Of a stretch of 64,000 bases of DNA, positions 46,811 through 56,627 are shown one piece after another. Numbering within the stretch: the stretch's first letter is position 1; each line of letters begins with the position of its first letter. The stretch comes from Gamarada debralockiae (Eukaryota; Ascomycota; Leotiomycetes; Helotiales; Hyphodiscaceae). The notes under the pieces are model-generated. The model saw nothing but the letters and a program-made list of their open reading frames with translations, was not told where the DNA came from and did no database searches. The stretch spans positions 1 to 64,000 of the forward strand of contig NXFV01001537.1 of the NCBI GenBank assembly GCA_002803225.1, given 5' to 3'. Made by a program: the position numbers and the translations under genes.

Positions 46811-48041
46811 GAATTTTATCAGAACAACTTTTCAAAACTCAAGGCCACTTTCACGACTCAACCAGATCTCCAATCAAGTGAAGACTTCCACAAGACACAA
46901 AATGACCTCCGCAACCGTTCATCCCTTCTCCGGGTTATGGCAGCCCACCCAACTCCAGAAGATGATCTATGGCGCAGGATCGGTACAAAAACATCTCAAA
47001 TCTTGTCTACCTTCTGAGAATTCCAAGGCGTTTATTATTACCGGCTCCTCGCTGGCAAAGACCAATTTAATAAAAGAAGTCGAAGAACTCCTTTCATCGG
47101 GAAACCACGCCGGAACCTTCTCCAAAATCGGACAACACGCTCCAGTTGCCCAGCTTGACGAAGCTACGAAAGCCGTCCAAAACGACTCCAATATCGACAC
47201 AATCATTAGTATTGGAGGCGGTAGCCCAATTGATTCAGCCAAAGCAATCTCCTACCGGGTCCACGAGAAGACTGGAAACTTCCTGCACCATATCTCCATC
47301 CCTACAACTTTAAGTGCTGCGGAGTGTTCGTTCATCGCTGGCTACACGCAAGACGACGGAACTAAGACAGGAGTCCGTGACCCCAAGATCGCTGTCTCAG
47401 TCATTATCTACGATGCGAAATTTGGACTGGAGACTCCAGAGAAACTCTGGCTTTCCACGGGCATCAGAGCACTGGACCATGCCGTCGAGCTGATGTATAA
47501 CCCAGCTGCTACGGAAGCGCCGAGTAAACCTCTGTCTTTGACTTCTATTCAGACGTTGTTTGAATACTTGCCGAAATATAAGGCGGATCCTCGGAATGAG
47601 GATTTCATCACCAAGCTAATGCTAGCTGCCTTCACATCTCTTTATCCCATGGGTGTTAACGTCGTTGGTGGTATTGGACTTTCACATTCACTGGGATATG
47701 CTTTGGGCTCTCCGTTTGGCATTCCGCATGGGATCACGAGTTGTTTGACGCTGGGGAAGGTGGTCAAGCTGAAGGCTGAGGATGCAGAGGCTGCGGAGCA
47801 AATTGCGAGGATCTTGCCGTTCATTGGAATGAGTCCGAGTGGAGATAATAAGAAGGATGCGGAGAAGGTTGGGGATGCGATTATCGATTTGGTGAAAAGG
47901 CTGGGACTTGAGACGAATTTGAGGGAGTACAAAGTAGGTGAGGATCAGGTGGGTAAGATTGTGAAGATGGGTACTGGTGGGAAGGAGCCTAATGATCCGC
48001 TTTATAAGAAGGTGAAAGGTCTTGTTAAAACTTTGTATTGA
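46809..48041 (+). CDS. Iron-containing alcohol dehydrogenase / maleylacetate reductase-like
   Basis: A single-exon gene of 410 residues. The Rossmann region has IISIGGGSPIDSAKAI (residues 133-147), the NAD(P)-binding signature of the Fe-ADH superfamily. Metal-ligand-type residues lie in RALDHAVE (Asp223, His224), GLSHSLGYALG and FGIPHG (His293 and His307). The compact domain order and GLSHSLGYALG are typical of maleylacetate reductases, which reduce maleylacetate to 3-oxoadipate in aromatic degradation; other members reduce aldehydes, so the reaction is inferred. The first 31 residues are Arg/Ser/Thr-rich and acid-free (MNFIRTTFQNSRPLSRLNQ), which resembles a mitochondrial presequence; starting at Met32 instead gives a cytosolic enzyme, so dual targeting is possible. 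No catabolic gene neighbours are present. Confidence 0.9.
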   Translation: MNFIRTTFQNSRPLSRLNQISNQVKTSTRHKMTSATVHPFSGLWQPTQLQKMIYGAGSVQKHLKSCLPSENSKAFIITGSSLAKTNLIKEVEELLSSGNHAGTFSKIGQHAPVAQLDEATKAVQNDSNIDTIISIGGGSPIDSAKAISYRVHEKTGNFLHHISIPTTLSAAECSFIAGYTQDDGTKTGVRDPKIAVSVIIYDAKFGLETPEKLWLSTGIRALDHAVELMYNPAATEAPSKPLSLTSIQTLFEYLPKYKADPRNEDFITKLMLAAFTSLYPMGVNVVGGIGLSHSLGYALGSPFGIPHGITSCLTLGKVVKLKAEDAEAAEQIARILPFIGMSPSGDNKKDAEKVGDAIIDLVKRLGLETNLREYKVGEDQVGKIVKMGTGGKEPNDPLYKKVKGLVKTLY

Positions 48042-48667
48042 GGTTGGACAGGAGAGGGTTGACGAGAAAGGAAAAGGAAGTCGGAGGACGTCGTCAATAG
48101 CACGGTCTGTGAGAGTTGAGACCCAAAGCCCTGACTGATCTCATTCAAGGGGCAATTCAGACTCCGTATCCATATTGTAGTTTATTGATCACAAAGTCCC
48201 GATTTCTGATGTGACTCCGGTTCGGAACCGAAAGTAATCACCGAAACGAATGCGAATTTTGAAAAGCGAGGGGTGTCTCAGGAACGATTGGGGGAGGAAG
48301 TGGGGTAAATTGAGCCACTCAGATGGGACCCCTCTTTGCCGGCGAAGGCCATCCTATCATACTTTGGGTGGATTTATACAACGATGCCGCACGGTTCGAT
48401 GTTGCTCCATAATCTCCGGCATATGGCATCTTAAGACCGTTGTTCAGCGCCTAGATCTTTTGATCGGCGCTTCTTATCCCCGCCCCCCCACCTCAGCATG
48501 ATGACGATTCGCTCAACACTTTACTCATACGATGTGTACGTGTATAAGAATATGCTTTCTCCCACATAGATCTCAGTAAGCCAAAGCTTAAAGAGTATCA
48601 AAAACATTCAAACAAATCTCTTCCAGCAAAAAACACTCAACCACCAAACCTAACAACAAACGTCAAA
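48042..48667. other. Intergenic region
   Basis: About 630 bases between two plus-strand genes. It ends with an A/C-rich leader (aacaaatctcttcc, then caaccacc) just before the next ATG, typical of fungal 5' leaders. A C-rich run lies near 48480. No gene is seen. Confidence 0.4.
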
Positions 48668-49411
48668 ATGCCCCGCGATATCGAGCAAATGAAACTACTC
48701 ATGGCTTTAAGCCTCTATGTCAGCAGCATCTGCAACCACCCGGTTGTCTTAGTACCAGCAACACCCGAGATGCTGTTTGGTAGTGGAGTCAATGAGGAGG
48801 AGATCGAATCGTCTGATGACTACGGGTATGAGTCTGAAGACGATGTTGAGGAGATACCGGAGGAGACTGAGGTTTCCCCTTCTACTCTCGCGAATGCATC
48901 TCCAAACTGGAATATGGGGAATCGCGTAGTTGATTTGGATGATCAGGGAGGGTCACTTGAGAGGTAAGCTGAAATATCTTGGTGTTGAAGAAAAAGCTAA
49001 TTCCTGGATTAGATTATCTCTCATTGAACCTGTTTGAAAGTTGAAGGCAGAGTCTACTGCTTTCAGCAAGTAAGCAAGTTATGGAAGACGAAAGATGAAA
49101 GATCATCATGACTTCACAGCGTTCTCCACGATATCGAATTGTTTGGGCACTCATCTAAGCTCCTTCTGCCTGCTGATCTCGCATTTATGAAAAGGGAGGA
49201 GCGACGGAACTTGAAGGCAAAGAGCAGAAAGTCCATTAACGTCGTTGGGAGGCATTTGGATCTTTGGGGTGGCTCAGATAGTTTTTGGGACGCCGATGAG
49301 CATGGCGGCGGTAGCAGTCAGGGCCAGACACCAGTCTTAGTTTTACTGCATGGTTTAATAAAAGACAAGTCTCCCCAAATCTCGATTCCTCTCCAGCTTG
49401 TTGTGAACTGA
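48668..49411 (+). CDS. Uncharacterised two-exon protein, acidic middle
   Basis: Two exons (48668-48963 and 49120-49411) join in phase to 195 residues with a 156-base intron. The start ATG is in good context (caaaATGCC). The N-terminal 30 residues form a hydrophobic helix (QMKLLMALSLYVSSIC), followed by a strongly acidic stretch (NEEEIESSDDYGYESEDDVEE). After the intron comes a basic helix (MKREERRNLKAKSRKS) and a Trp/Asp-containing segment (HLDLWGGSDSFWDADEHGGG). I do not recognise the family. The exact phase match across the intron is the main support that it is a real gene. Confidence 0.55.
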
Positions 49412-49813
49412 TATTCAAGTTGTTTATATTGATCAAGTGATTGATAGTTCATGTGGCAGTTTCTACAATGACTCGAAGAAATTTTCTTCCAAGTAAGCAA
49501 CGATTTGTAGGGTCTATAGTACATCTGTTTTATGGAAATCAAAATCTGCTCGCCTGACGAACGCAAATACAGAGCACTATGACATCAGATCTATTATACA
49601 AATCGAATAAGTTTGCAGACACAGCGTAAAAAGAAATTTTAGCTCCATAACTCAAACCCAGAGCCAAATTACCGCTAATTAAACACACTTCCTGGGCAAT
49701 ATTCCCTTTCTCCAAGCTCCATACTCCGTCAGTCCGTCATGTTGTGCCCATATTTGAATTCGTCAGACCATCTTTAAGCACAGGTGCATCCTTATCCTAT
49801 CTTCTCTTCACGC
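49412..49813. other. Convergent intergenic spacer
   Basis: About 400 AT-rich bases between the ends of two convergent uncharacterised genes. It should hold their 3' untranslated regions. Nothing else is visible. Confidence 0.4.
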
Positions 49814-50732
49814 TTAGAAAAGTTCGGTGTCGTCTTCCTTTTCGTAAGGGCCATTAGTTTCGAACGCAAGATTGGAGAAAGGTGGTTGGACGTGATTCTG
49901 CCAAACATTTGGGTCCTGGAAGTGATCTTGTTGAGGGTTCATGCTATCTGCACTCTCCTGCAGTGACATATGTGAATGAAAATATGGCTCCGGAGTTGGG
50001 CTGGCCAGTGTTAGTTTCATGGAGCTCTGGAGCAATGTACAAAGCGGAATGTTAATTATCCATCAAAATTGGGGAAACAGAGAACATGAAGAAAGCTTTT
50101 GTGGAACATGGTCTTCGATTGCTCAATTGTCCGGAGATATTGAAGTCGAGCATGTCCATGGCAGAGATAGGCCCTAGAAAGGCATTTGACAATCGCTGAG
50201 AGGGAACGAGCGATTGAGATCTCATCTCTCTCTTCGGTTTTAATGTAGGAAAGGGGTGCTCTTACCAGTTATTGGAGGAAGCCATTGACATAGCGACACC
50301 AAAAGTAGTAGTCCGGTTGTGCATCAGATTTCCTGGCGCACTTTGATGCAAAGGAGGCTGCGAATAATTTTGGTGGGATGAGATCGTTGCGGGCAGAGAT
50401 ACATGAGCTCTTGGCACATGATTCTCCAGTGTTTGCGGGCGGCTAACGGCTCCTCTTGGTCGTTCGGGCCATGGCCCAGGCCGTGAGGACTCTTTCCAGC
50501 CTTTGATTGCTGCTTGTAGCCTTCCATAACTGACGATTGTAAGTATGTTGACTTGAATCTGTTTATTCCTGAAAATTACACACCTGACCCAACCCAGCTT
50601 CAAGTTCCACACCAATTCGCGTTGGATCTCATCGGTCGTCAATCCGCGAACCGTATAGAGATTGTATATTGTCTCTTGTTGCGCGTTAAGAAAGATGGCC
50701 ACGGCGCGTTTCTCCTCGCGAGAATCTGGCAT
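49814..50732 (-). CDS. Uncharacterised protein with N-terminal helical, Clr5-like segment
   Basis: Three exons on the minus strand (50732-50584, 50529-50266, 50024-49814) join in phase to 207 residues. The N-terminal 65 residues are helical and end LGWVS-YGRLQAAIKGW across the first intron. The pattern IYNLYTVRGLTTDEIQREL then LGW then GW weakly recalls fungal Clr5-type DNA-binding segments, but I cannot confirm it. The rest is Pro/Gln/His/Asn-rich and probably disordered. The acceptor of intron 2 (AGAG) was chosen to keep phase; the neighbouring AG would give a stop. No other homology is recognised. A minus-strand start further upstream would need a GTG. Confidence 0.55.
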
Positions 50733-51676
50733 GCCGTATTGATAATTAGAGTATAAGCGTGGAATCACTGCCTCCCTGTATTCTTAAATTCAATTGCTGA
50801 ATCAGAGCAGGCGATTAAGGCTCCTGGGATGACGGGAGGCTGAGGCTGATGCCGGTCGTTGAGAGTTCAAGTTGGACGAACATTTCGAAAGCCACTCGAA
50901 GGACCGAAGGATCTTTTTGACTTATGGGGGAGGATTATCGATGGACCGAAATCCGTACCTGGGGAGCCGCCGAGTTACATAAATCAAATGAAATGGTTTG
51001 GAAAGCCATTTCTGTGTTGTTTTGTGTTTCGGCTTCGCGGGATTGGACAAGGGCTTTCGGATGGCATGAAATGCCATCAAAAGTCGCAATCGAGCTATTC
51101 TGGGTACTGTTGAGATCGGACGAAAGTTAAGCTTTTTCAGAAATCTAGTAGAGAGAAAGAATATGATTTCGAGTGACTATATGTACAAATGTAAAGCTCT
51201 AGAGGTCTGGAATGATGATCCCTCCAGATCTTCAGCCTTGCCATGCTTTGCATGAAAAGCATCAGCCACACAGCGTAAACTTGCCAAAAACAACCCCTGT
51301 TAGGAGGGCTCCAGCATGAAGGGCCAGGATATCCATGCCGGTCGAAGGATGTTAACACTGCCAATACGAAGGAAGATCCAATAGCTCGCAGTTGTTATCG
51401 TTCCACTCTGACAGATTATGTTTGACGCCTCAAAGTTGCTTTTAAGCTTCGCTACTTGAACAGCTTATGAATTCGAGAGAGGACACTTCACATAACGGAG
51501 CTGCTTTTATCCCAGATTGAGTTCGATTAGATTCATCTAATAAGGAGTGACCCATCGCTAAAAGCACAAATCAAAGCCAAATCCGAAATCCAACGCAGTC
51601 CACATACACCACGCTATACAAATACAATCAAATACCATCCCTCATCCCCACTACTACACCTTCCCCCCATCATCCT
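50733..51676. other. Intergenic region between minus-strand genes
   Basis: About 940 bases. It should hold the promoter of the uncharacterised gene and the 3' region of the secreted-protein gene. Plus-strand frames here have no domain. Confidence 0.4.
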
Positions 51677-52066
51677 CTAGTTCGTCTCAACAATGTAGCA
51701 CAAGATCGCGCTAACCGCTCCCAAATTGGTAGAAAGTTCAGCAGGAGTACCGTTGCTGAATGGGTTGCTCCCAGGTTGGGTGCCATCGATATCCAAGTAT
51801 GCGCGACACTCGACAGTGTTGATATCGATGTTGGAAGCAGAGTTGGGGTCGATGATCAGAGCAGAGGCAGAGCAGCTGCCGCTACCGTCGTCGCAAGCAG
51901 TCAAAGTGTTGATGGCGATTGGGAAAGGCTCGTAGACTGGGTTGGGGTCCAGGCCCATGGAGGTCTGGATGCTGATGCTGAGGCCGTAGTAGGTTTGGCG
52001 CTTGGTAGATGGAGCTGCGGCGGCTAGGCCTGCGAGCGCAATGGCGACGACGCTTGAGGCGTGCAT
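51677..52066 (-). CDS. Small secreted cysteine-containing protein
   Basis: A single-exon gene of 129 residues. Residues 1-18 form a classical signal peptide (SVVAIALAGLAAAAP), and Lys22-Arg23 just after it is a likely Kex2 processing site. The mature part is Ser/Asn/Asp-rich with four cysteines (58, 65, 87 and 123), enough for two disulfides, and one N-glycosylation sequon (NGT at 105). There is no enzyme motif. It matches the profile of small secreted fungal proteins of unknown role, including cell-surface proteins and candidate host-interaction proteins. A start further upstream is possible but Met at 52066 places the signal peptide at the terminus. Confidence 0.85.
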   Translation of the reverse strand: MHASSVVAIALAGLAAAAPSTKRQTYYGLSISIQTSMGLDPNPVYEPFPIAINTLTACDDGSGSCSASALIIDPNSASNIDINTVECRAYLDIDGTQPGSNPFSNGTPAELSTNLGAVSAILCYIVETN

Positions 52067-52796
52067 TTTGATGATGGGTTTTGATAAAGCTTGAAAAGTT
52101 GGTTTGAAGAAGTGCTGGATGGGTTGCCGAGAGTTGCTTGAGCGAATATGTGATAAACTTGATAGGAAAACGATCAAAAGAAAATCTGAAAGATGAGATG
52201 CTTTTGATGCGTTGTGTTTCTGTGATGATAGAAGCAATTATGATAGAATATCATACAGTATATATACAAAGTGCGAACACTGACAACTTTGTCTTAGCAT
52301 CGTAAACTGCCTCATCATAAGCACTATCGTTAGGCTTTCTGTCATCGGGAGAAACGTTACAACAGTTCTGGATACTTGGAGACTTCGACTCTCGCTCTAA
52401 GAGGCGCAGATCGTGAAATGTCTGCTGTGATAGCAAGAAAGAGTGGAGCTCCATCAAGGAAGTCGACAAGCCTCATGACACTTGTCAAATTTGACAAAAG
52501 TACAATCGTTCGCCTCTCCTTCGAGGCGCAGACCCGCCCCGGCCACAAGAGAGGCTGAGGAAGTAAAATCCTAAAAATCGGTCACGTGGTGTCAGATTCG
52601 ACAGAATATCGTTTCGTTTAGCCAATAAAAAGACCAGATGACTCTACTCACGAAGCCAGACAGCTGGAAATAGAATATAGCGCTATGGGCTTGCTGTTGT
52701 AGCGTCGGACACCGAGTTTTGAATCTGCCTTGCTCACGTGAAATGGTAGGCAAACGAAAATCCCATATTCGTTCCCAATGAAAGGACTGAGACTTC
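52067..52796. other. Promoter and 3' flank between two minus-strand genes
   Basis: About 730 bases. The part near 52067-52300 should be the promoter of the secreted-protein gene; the rest is the 3' flank of the PaiB-like gene. No repeat or RNA is recognised. Confidence 0.35.
52255..52266 (-). promoter_or_regulatory. Possible TATA-like element for the secreted-protein gene
   Basis: A TATATATAC-like run lies about 190 bases upstream of the secreted-protein ATG, on the minus strand. A TATA-containing promoter would fit an inducible gene. Position and sequence are the only evidence. Confidence 0.3.
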
Positions 52797-53588
52797 TCAC
52801 TCTTTCTGACCTGCATCTTTAAGTTCTCCCCTTTCTCGCACAGTCGTTGCGATGCCATTGCCAATCTCGGTGCCCAGTTTCTCGAACCCCTCGATCACAC
52901 CTTCACGATCCCCCTTCGCCAGCTCTTGGCTCATCTTCCACTTTCCGTGAATTCTCGTCACTTCGATCTCGACCCCGATGATAGCCTTCTTCAGCAAACT
53001 CACATAACTCTCCGGAGCTTCGTTGACGTCCCATGCACGCTGTCTTCCTTCACGTCCATCATATCCAAAGATCTTCTCTTCACTCTGCTTCGACAGGTCA
53101 TTGATCTGCTTCGTCAGATACTCTCCAGTTTCGGGGGCAGAACTGTCAAAAAATACAGTGACGTGTCCGTAACACTGTACTGCTGAGTAGTCCCAAGTAG
53201 GAACTACTTTTCCGGTCGAAGGTTTCGTCTCAACGTAAAACTTAGGCGTCACGTAATGTTGCACCGGGCTCGTGAAGAGAATCATAACCTCCTCATCTAG
53301 CTTTGCATATTTTGTCTCAGAAGAAGCTGATTTGTGAGCGGCCGCTGCCTCAGACAATGCTTTTGCATGAGGATTCGCTCGCGCCATGTGGCCTCGGAGT
53401 TTTGCAGGCTGAGGCTCCGAAGATGTCGTGGAATCGGGAACGTCTAGCACCCACGGAATATGACTGCTTTGTAGCAGTGGATACTTATCGGATTTGATCG
53501 CGGTAGTAAGAACACCGAGTGGGTTGTCTCGAATGAATTTGTAGAGTGTGGGTAAGTGACGTTCTGTGTGTACTGGCCGGAGATACAT
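52797..53588 (-). CDS. PaiB-like FMN-binding split-barrel protein
   Basis: A single-exon gene of 263 residues. The start MYLRPVHTERHLPTLYKFIRDNPLGVLTT, the GHMARANPHAK block, the LFTSPVQHYVTP segment and the PTWDYSAVQCYGHV segment match the PaiB family. Bacterial PaiB is a regulatory protein with an FMN-binding split-barrel fold. In fungi the same fold is common and the role is unknown; a flavin-dependent or regulatory function is inferred only. Length (about 210-260) fits. The C-terminus extends with a charged helix (MSQELAKGDREGVIEGF). It has no targeting peptide. The family is shared widely by bacteria and fungi, so ancient transfer is possible, but the composition is like its neighbours. 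Confidence 0.88.
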   Translation of the reverse strand: MYLRPVHTERHLPTLYKFIRDNPLGVLTTAIKSDKYPLLQSSHIPWVLDVPDSTTSSEPQPAKLRGHMARANPHAKALSEAAAAHKSASSETKYAKLDEEVMILFTSPVQHYVTPKFYVETKPSTGKVVPTWDYSAVQCYGHVTVFFDSSAPETGEYLTKQINDLSKQSEEKIFGYDGREGRQRAWDVNEAPESYVSLLKKAIIGVEIEVTRIHGKWKMSQELAKGDREGVIEGFEKLGTEIGNGIATTVRERGELKDAGQKE

Positions 53589-54399
53589 CGTCGCAGCTTC
53601 TGGTGAGATTATCGGAGGAAGAAACCTTTGAGAAACGCTTTACTGCCTCGAATTTCAATTGCAGGAGTAGATACTGCTCCGATGAAGTAAAGGATAGATG
53701 AAAGAGGTGTTGCACGATTGTCAACAGGCGCTGCGGAAGAATCCTAGTTATCTCGTAGAAAACACAGGCCGGTGGGAACTACCCAGTTATATAGCAAGAC
53801 GAAGCTTACGCTGGCTTCCGTAGCTCAATTTCCCTAGCAATTTGACTCACATAAAGAGTGGGATGCACATGAGTCTCGAAAAAAGATTGATTGAAGAAAA
53901 CTTTGGGATGAGCAAGCGTTGATGGCCCGCGGATGTCCTTTCGCATGTTAGTTTTCAAAAGCCGATGCCAAGAGTCGGGGAACGGAAAACCGACCAATTG
54001 ACGAGTTAGAAAAAGCGGAATAACCAGGGTTCTATTGGTCAGTTTTTTCTTGGCATCGGCTTCTGAAAACTAACATGCGAAGGGATACGGAAGGGCAGCG
54101 CCGTTAACGCCGATTTAGAGTTTGCACTTGATTTGTGCGCCCTGTCAAAGACTAGATGCACTAACAGCTTTTCGGACTAAGAAAGGAGTCTTTCTGTTGT
54201 ATTCGCGGAGTCTTTTTTGAGAAGTCATATCCGGAGTCTTTTCTTCTGGATGATTCTTTCGTTGCGAATATAAAGTTCCGTCGTTCCCACTACTGAATGT
54301 ATCTGTGCTGCAAATGCGAAGTCCGAAGGCACGATAACTTGAGACGCGGATATCAGTTCCATCAGACAGACCACTGGAAGGACCAATATATCTCCAACA
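53589..54399. promoter_or_regulatory. Divergent spacer, PaiB-like / GNAT genes
   Basis: About 810 bases between divergent start codons. Both promoters should be here, separated by the foldback element at 53940-54081. The rest shows nothing recognisable. Confidence 0.4.
53940..54081. repeat. Foldback element, 33-bp arms (32 of 33 matching)
   Basis: The 33 bases at 53940-53972 are the reverse complement of 54049-54081 with one mismatch. Inner arms about 17 bases long (53984-54000 with 54032-54049) also pair imperfectly, leaving a loop of about 30 bases. The whole could form a long hairpin of about 140 bases. It lies in the spacer between two divergent genes. It resembles a MITE-like or solo foldback element; I see no clear target-site duplication. 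Confidence 0.8.
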
Positions 54400-54951
54400 A
54401 TGACACAAAAACTCGGGGTAACTGGAAAACCCGCACCGACTTTGCGTCCAGCGAGAAGTCAAGACATCGACGCAATTGCCAATCTCGGCGCCACAACCTT
54501 TGCATCATCATTCGGCTATTCAATGCCCGCATCAGACCTCCAAGCCTATCTCGAGACGGCTTACAGCCCATCATCCATCGCCAAAGACCTCCTGAATCCG
54601 CTCATTGACATAATCGTTGCATGCGATAGCAATGGTCGTGTAATTGGCTTTGTGCAGTTGACCCAAGGCACAATCGAGCCATGTATAGCCGATGTCGAGC
54701 GACCCATTGAGCTCCAACGGCTCTATGTCGATGAAAGCTACCACGGCGGCGGTATTGGAAGAGCGCTCGAGAACGAGGTAGAGAGGATCTCAAGGGAGAG
54801 GGGTTTCAAGACTATGTGGCTTGGCGTTTGGGAGGAGAATTTCAAAGCTCAGAAAGCGTACGAGCGCTTCGGGTTTTCGAAAGTCGGCACGCATGACTTT
54901 GTGATAGGAACATGCGTACAGACGGATTGGATATTGACCAAGGCTTTGTGA
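54400..54951 (+). CDS. GNAT-family N-acetyltransferase
   Basis: A single-exon gene of 183 residues. Motif A lies at residues about 106-130 (LQRLYVDESYHGGGIGRALENEVE), with the acetyl-CoA pyrophosphate loop Y114-HGGGIG. Motif B follows (KTMWLGVWEENFKAQKAYERFGF). The N-terminus carries LRPARSQDIDAIANLG, the usual GNAT start. It transfers acetyl from acetyl-CoA to an amine; the substrate is unknown, and such proteins are common in fungi for small molecules or peptides. No targeting signal is present. It starts with ATG just downstream of a C/A-rich leader. The next 1.7 kb are gene-free. Confidence 0.92.
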   Translation: MTQKLGVTGKPAPTLRPARSQDIDAIANLGATTFASSFGYSMPASDLQAYLETAYSPSSIAKDLLNPLIDIIVACDSNGRVIGFVQLTQGTIEPCIADVERPIELQRLYVDESYHGGGIGRALENEVERISRERGFKTMWLGVWEENFKAQKAYERFGFSKVGTHDFVIGTCVQTDWILTKAL

Positions 54952-56627
54952 GGAAGAAGAGTCTTGAGGCGTTTGGTTTCCGAAAAAGGGTACGTTTGTC
55001 TGAATGAATAGACTTTAGAATATTTTAGATCGATTCGTTGCTGCCGGGAAAGGTGGGCGGTAGACGGTGGGCTTTGAGTTGGTAATACAAAAAGTATTGC
55101 CATTTTGGCCCGCTCCATATGTTTCATCCCATTTTGGTGACACCCTCCATCCAAGTCCTATTCCGTGTTCTTTGAAACGGTCATTCGTTTCGCATCCTGC
55201 TGAGGAAAAGCTAGAGGGCCAAAGTATTTGTGGTCGGATTTGGATCAGTGAGAAGGAGTGTGTACAGACAGTATTGATACGCCTCCCCGTAATCTCGTGG
55301 CAGTCTCTGAACTCAACGGTACGGTTGAAGTAAGTCAGCAAAATGAAATATTGGCTTGTGTGTCACACGTTCCTCTCCTTCTCGAACTAGAGATCGAACA
55401 TTTCGTGTAATCTTGTCACTCTTGTGCTGTTCTATTGATGCAAATACTTCCGCAGATTCAATATGCATGTCGACCTCAACTTTGAGGAAGGCGCAATTTG
55501 CAATCGGTGACGCTTGTGTTTCTAAGATATATGAGAACGACCTGATTGTTAGTTACGATCTTAGATGTTCCCTTCGTTTCTTCTAGTGGTTTGTGATGGA
55601 TGTTGACGCTTGGTCTCGAGGAGAAACGCATGAGGACACGAGGAAGGAACGAAGTGTGAAAATCTAGGTACTCCTCCCCCACCAAATGAATGTAACAGTG
55701 GGCCCTTAGAGCACAGACATTCTACCATACAAAATCCCCTGTCGACAAGGGCCCACTATTACATTCATTTAGGGGGGAGAGTACCATAAACACTATGGCT
55801 GATAGGCTGCTAAGCGATTGGAATTGGTTTCAGGGTGTTTCCCAGGCTTTAGGCCAGCCCAGAGATGTGGCTAATTGACAGAACTTATGACTCTGAGATG
55901 CACCCCAAGACAACACCGAAAATCAAGATGAAGACTTCCATTTATCATTATCTGGAAGCTCTCAATTCATCTTACAGCACATATATACTCTTTCATTGAT
56001 CACCCACCTCCACCATACCCATCCATCTCCCCATTATCTCCTCAGATCTCCTTCCCTTCCGTTTCTTTCCCATTTGTACAAATTCCTCCCTCCTCTCCTT
56101 CATCCCATCATACTCTACACCCCTTCCCCCAAGTTCCCAAATCAACGCAAATCGGCCGTAAAAGGCAAGAGGATAACGACTGCTCGTTTCCCCGCCCATC
56201 CCACCGTCTAAAGTCCCGCGCCCGAGTGCAGAATTGCAGAATTATTCCCAAGTACCCCAAACCGAACTTCTGTTGCTTTCCTTTCAAAGAAGCTCAAATA
56301 GACAAAGAAAGCAAAGAGAGTAAAGCGCCGATGCGATCACTTTTAAAATCATCCAAACTCAGCAAAAAGGTCAAGTCCATTCCATCCTGATGCCACCTAT
56401 GTATTTTGAAGGGGTTGTTTTTGCGCCTGCTGTCATCCCATTATTTGTATCCTTTTTCACGCCTTCGCTGATTCGATTTTCGCTTGTAATGCAAACGCAA
56501 CGCTCAATATACAGCACTCTCAAAAACACCAAAGAAGAATCGTTATAGTTGAAGAACAAAGGAAATTGTGGTTCTGGTTACCACTTTGTGACGCACTCTA
56601 AAGAGTGTTCGGTCATCGTCGGGCGGG
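54952..56627. other. Gene-free convergent region
   Basis: About 1.7 kb between the GNAT stop and the Vac7 3' end on the other strand. It contains the foldback at 55667-55785 and a strongly pyrimidine-rich stretch near 56000-56140. No coding frame is credible. Confidence 0.45.
55667..55785. repeat. Foldback element, about 40-bp terminal inverted repeats
   Basis: The left arm (55667-55708) and right arm (55747-55785) are near-complements: both contain a gggcccact then ttacattcattt core and end in ggtactc / gagtacc, with one substitution and a small length difference near the ends. The loop is about 38 bases. The size (119 bases) and paired ends suggest a MITE-like element or solo inverted repeat. 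A target-site duplication is not clear; flanks are ...atcta and ataaac... Confidence 0.8.

Noticed and set aside
53806..53997. Minus-strand 63-codon frame
   Set aside because: It runs through an arm of the foldback element and has no other support.
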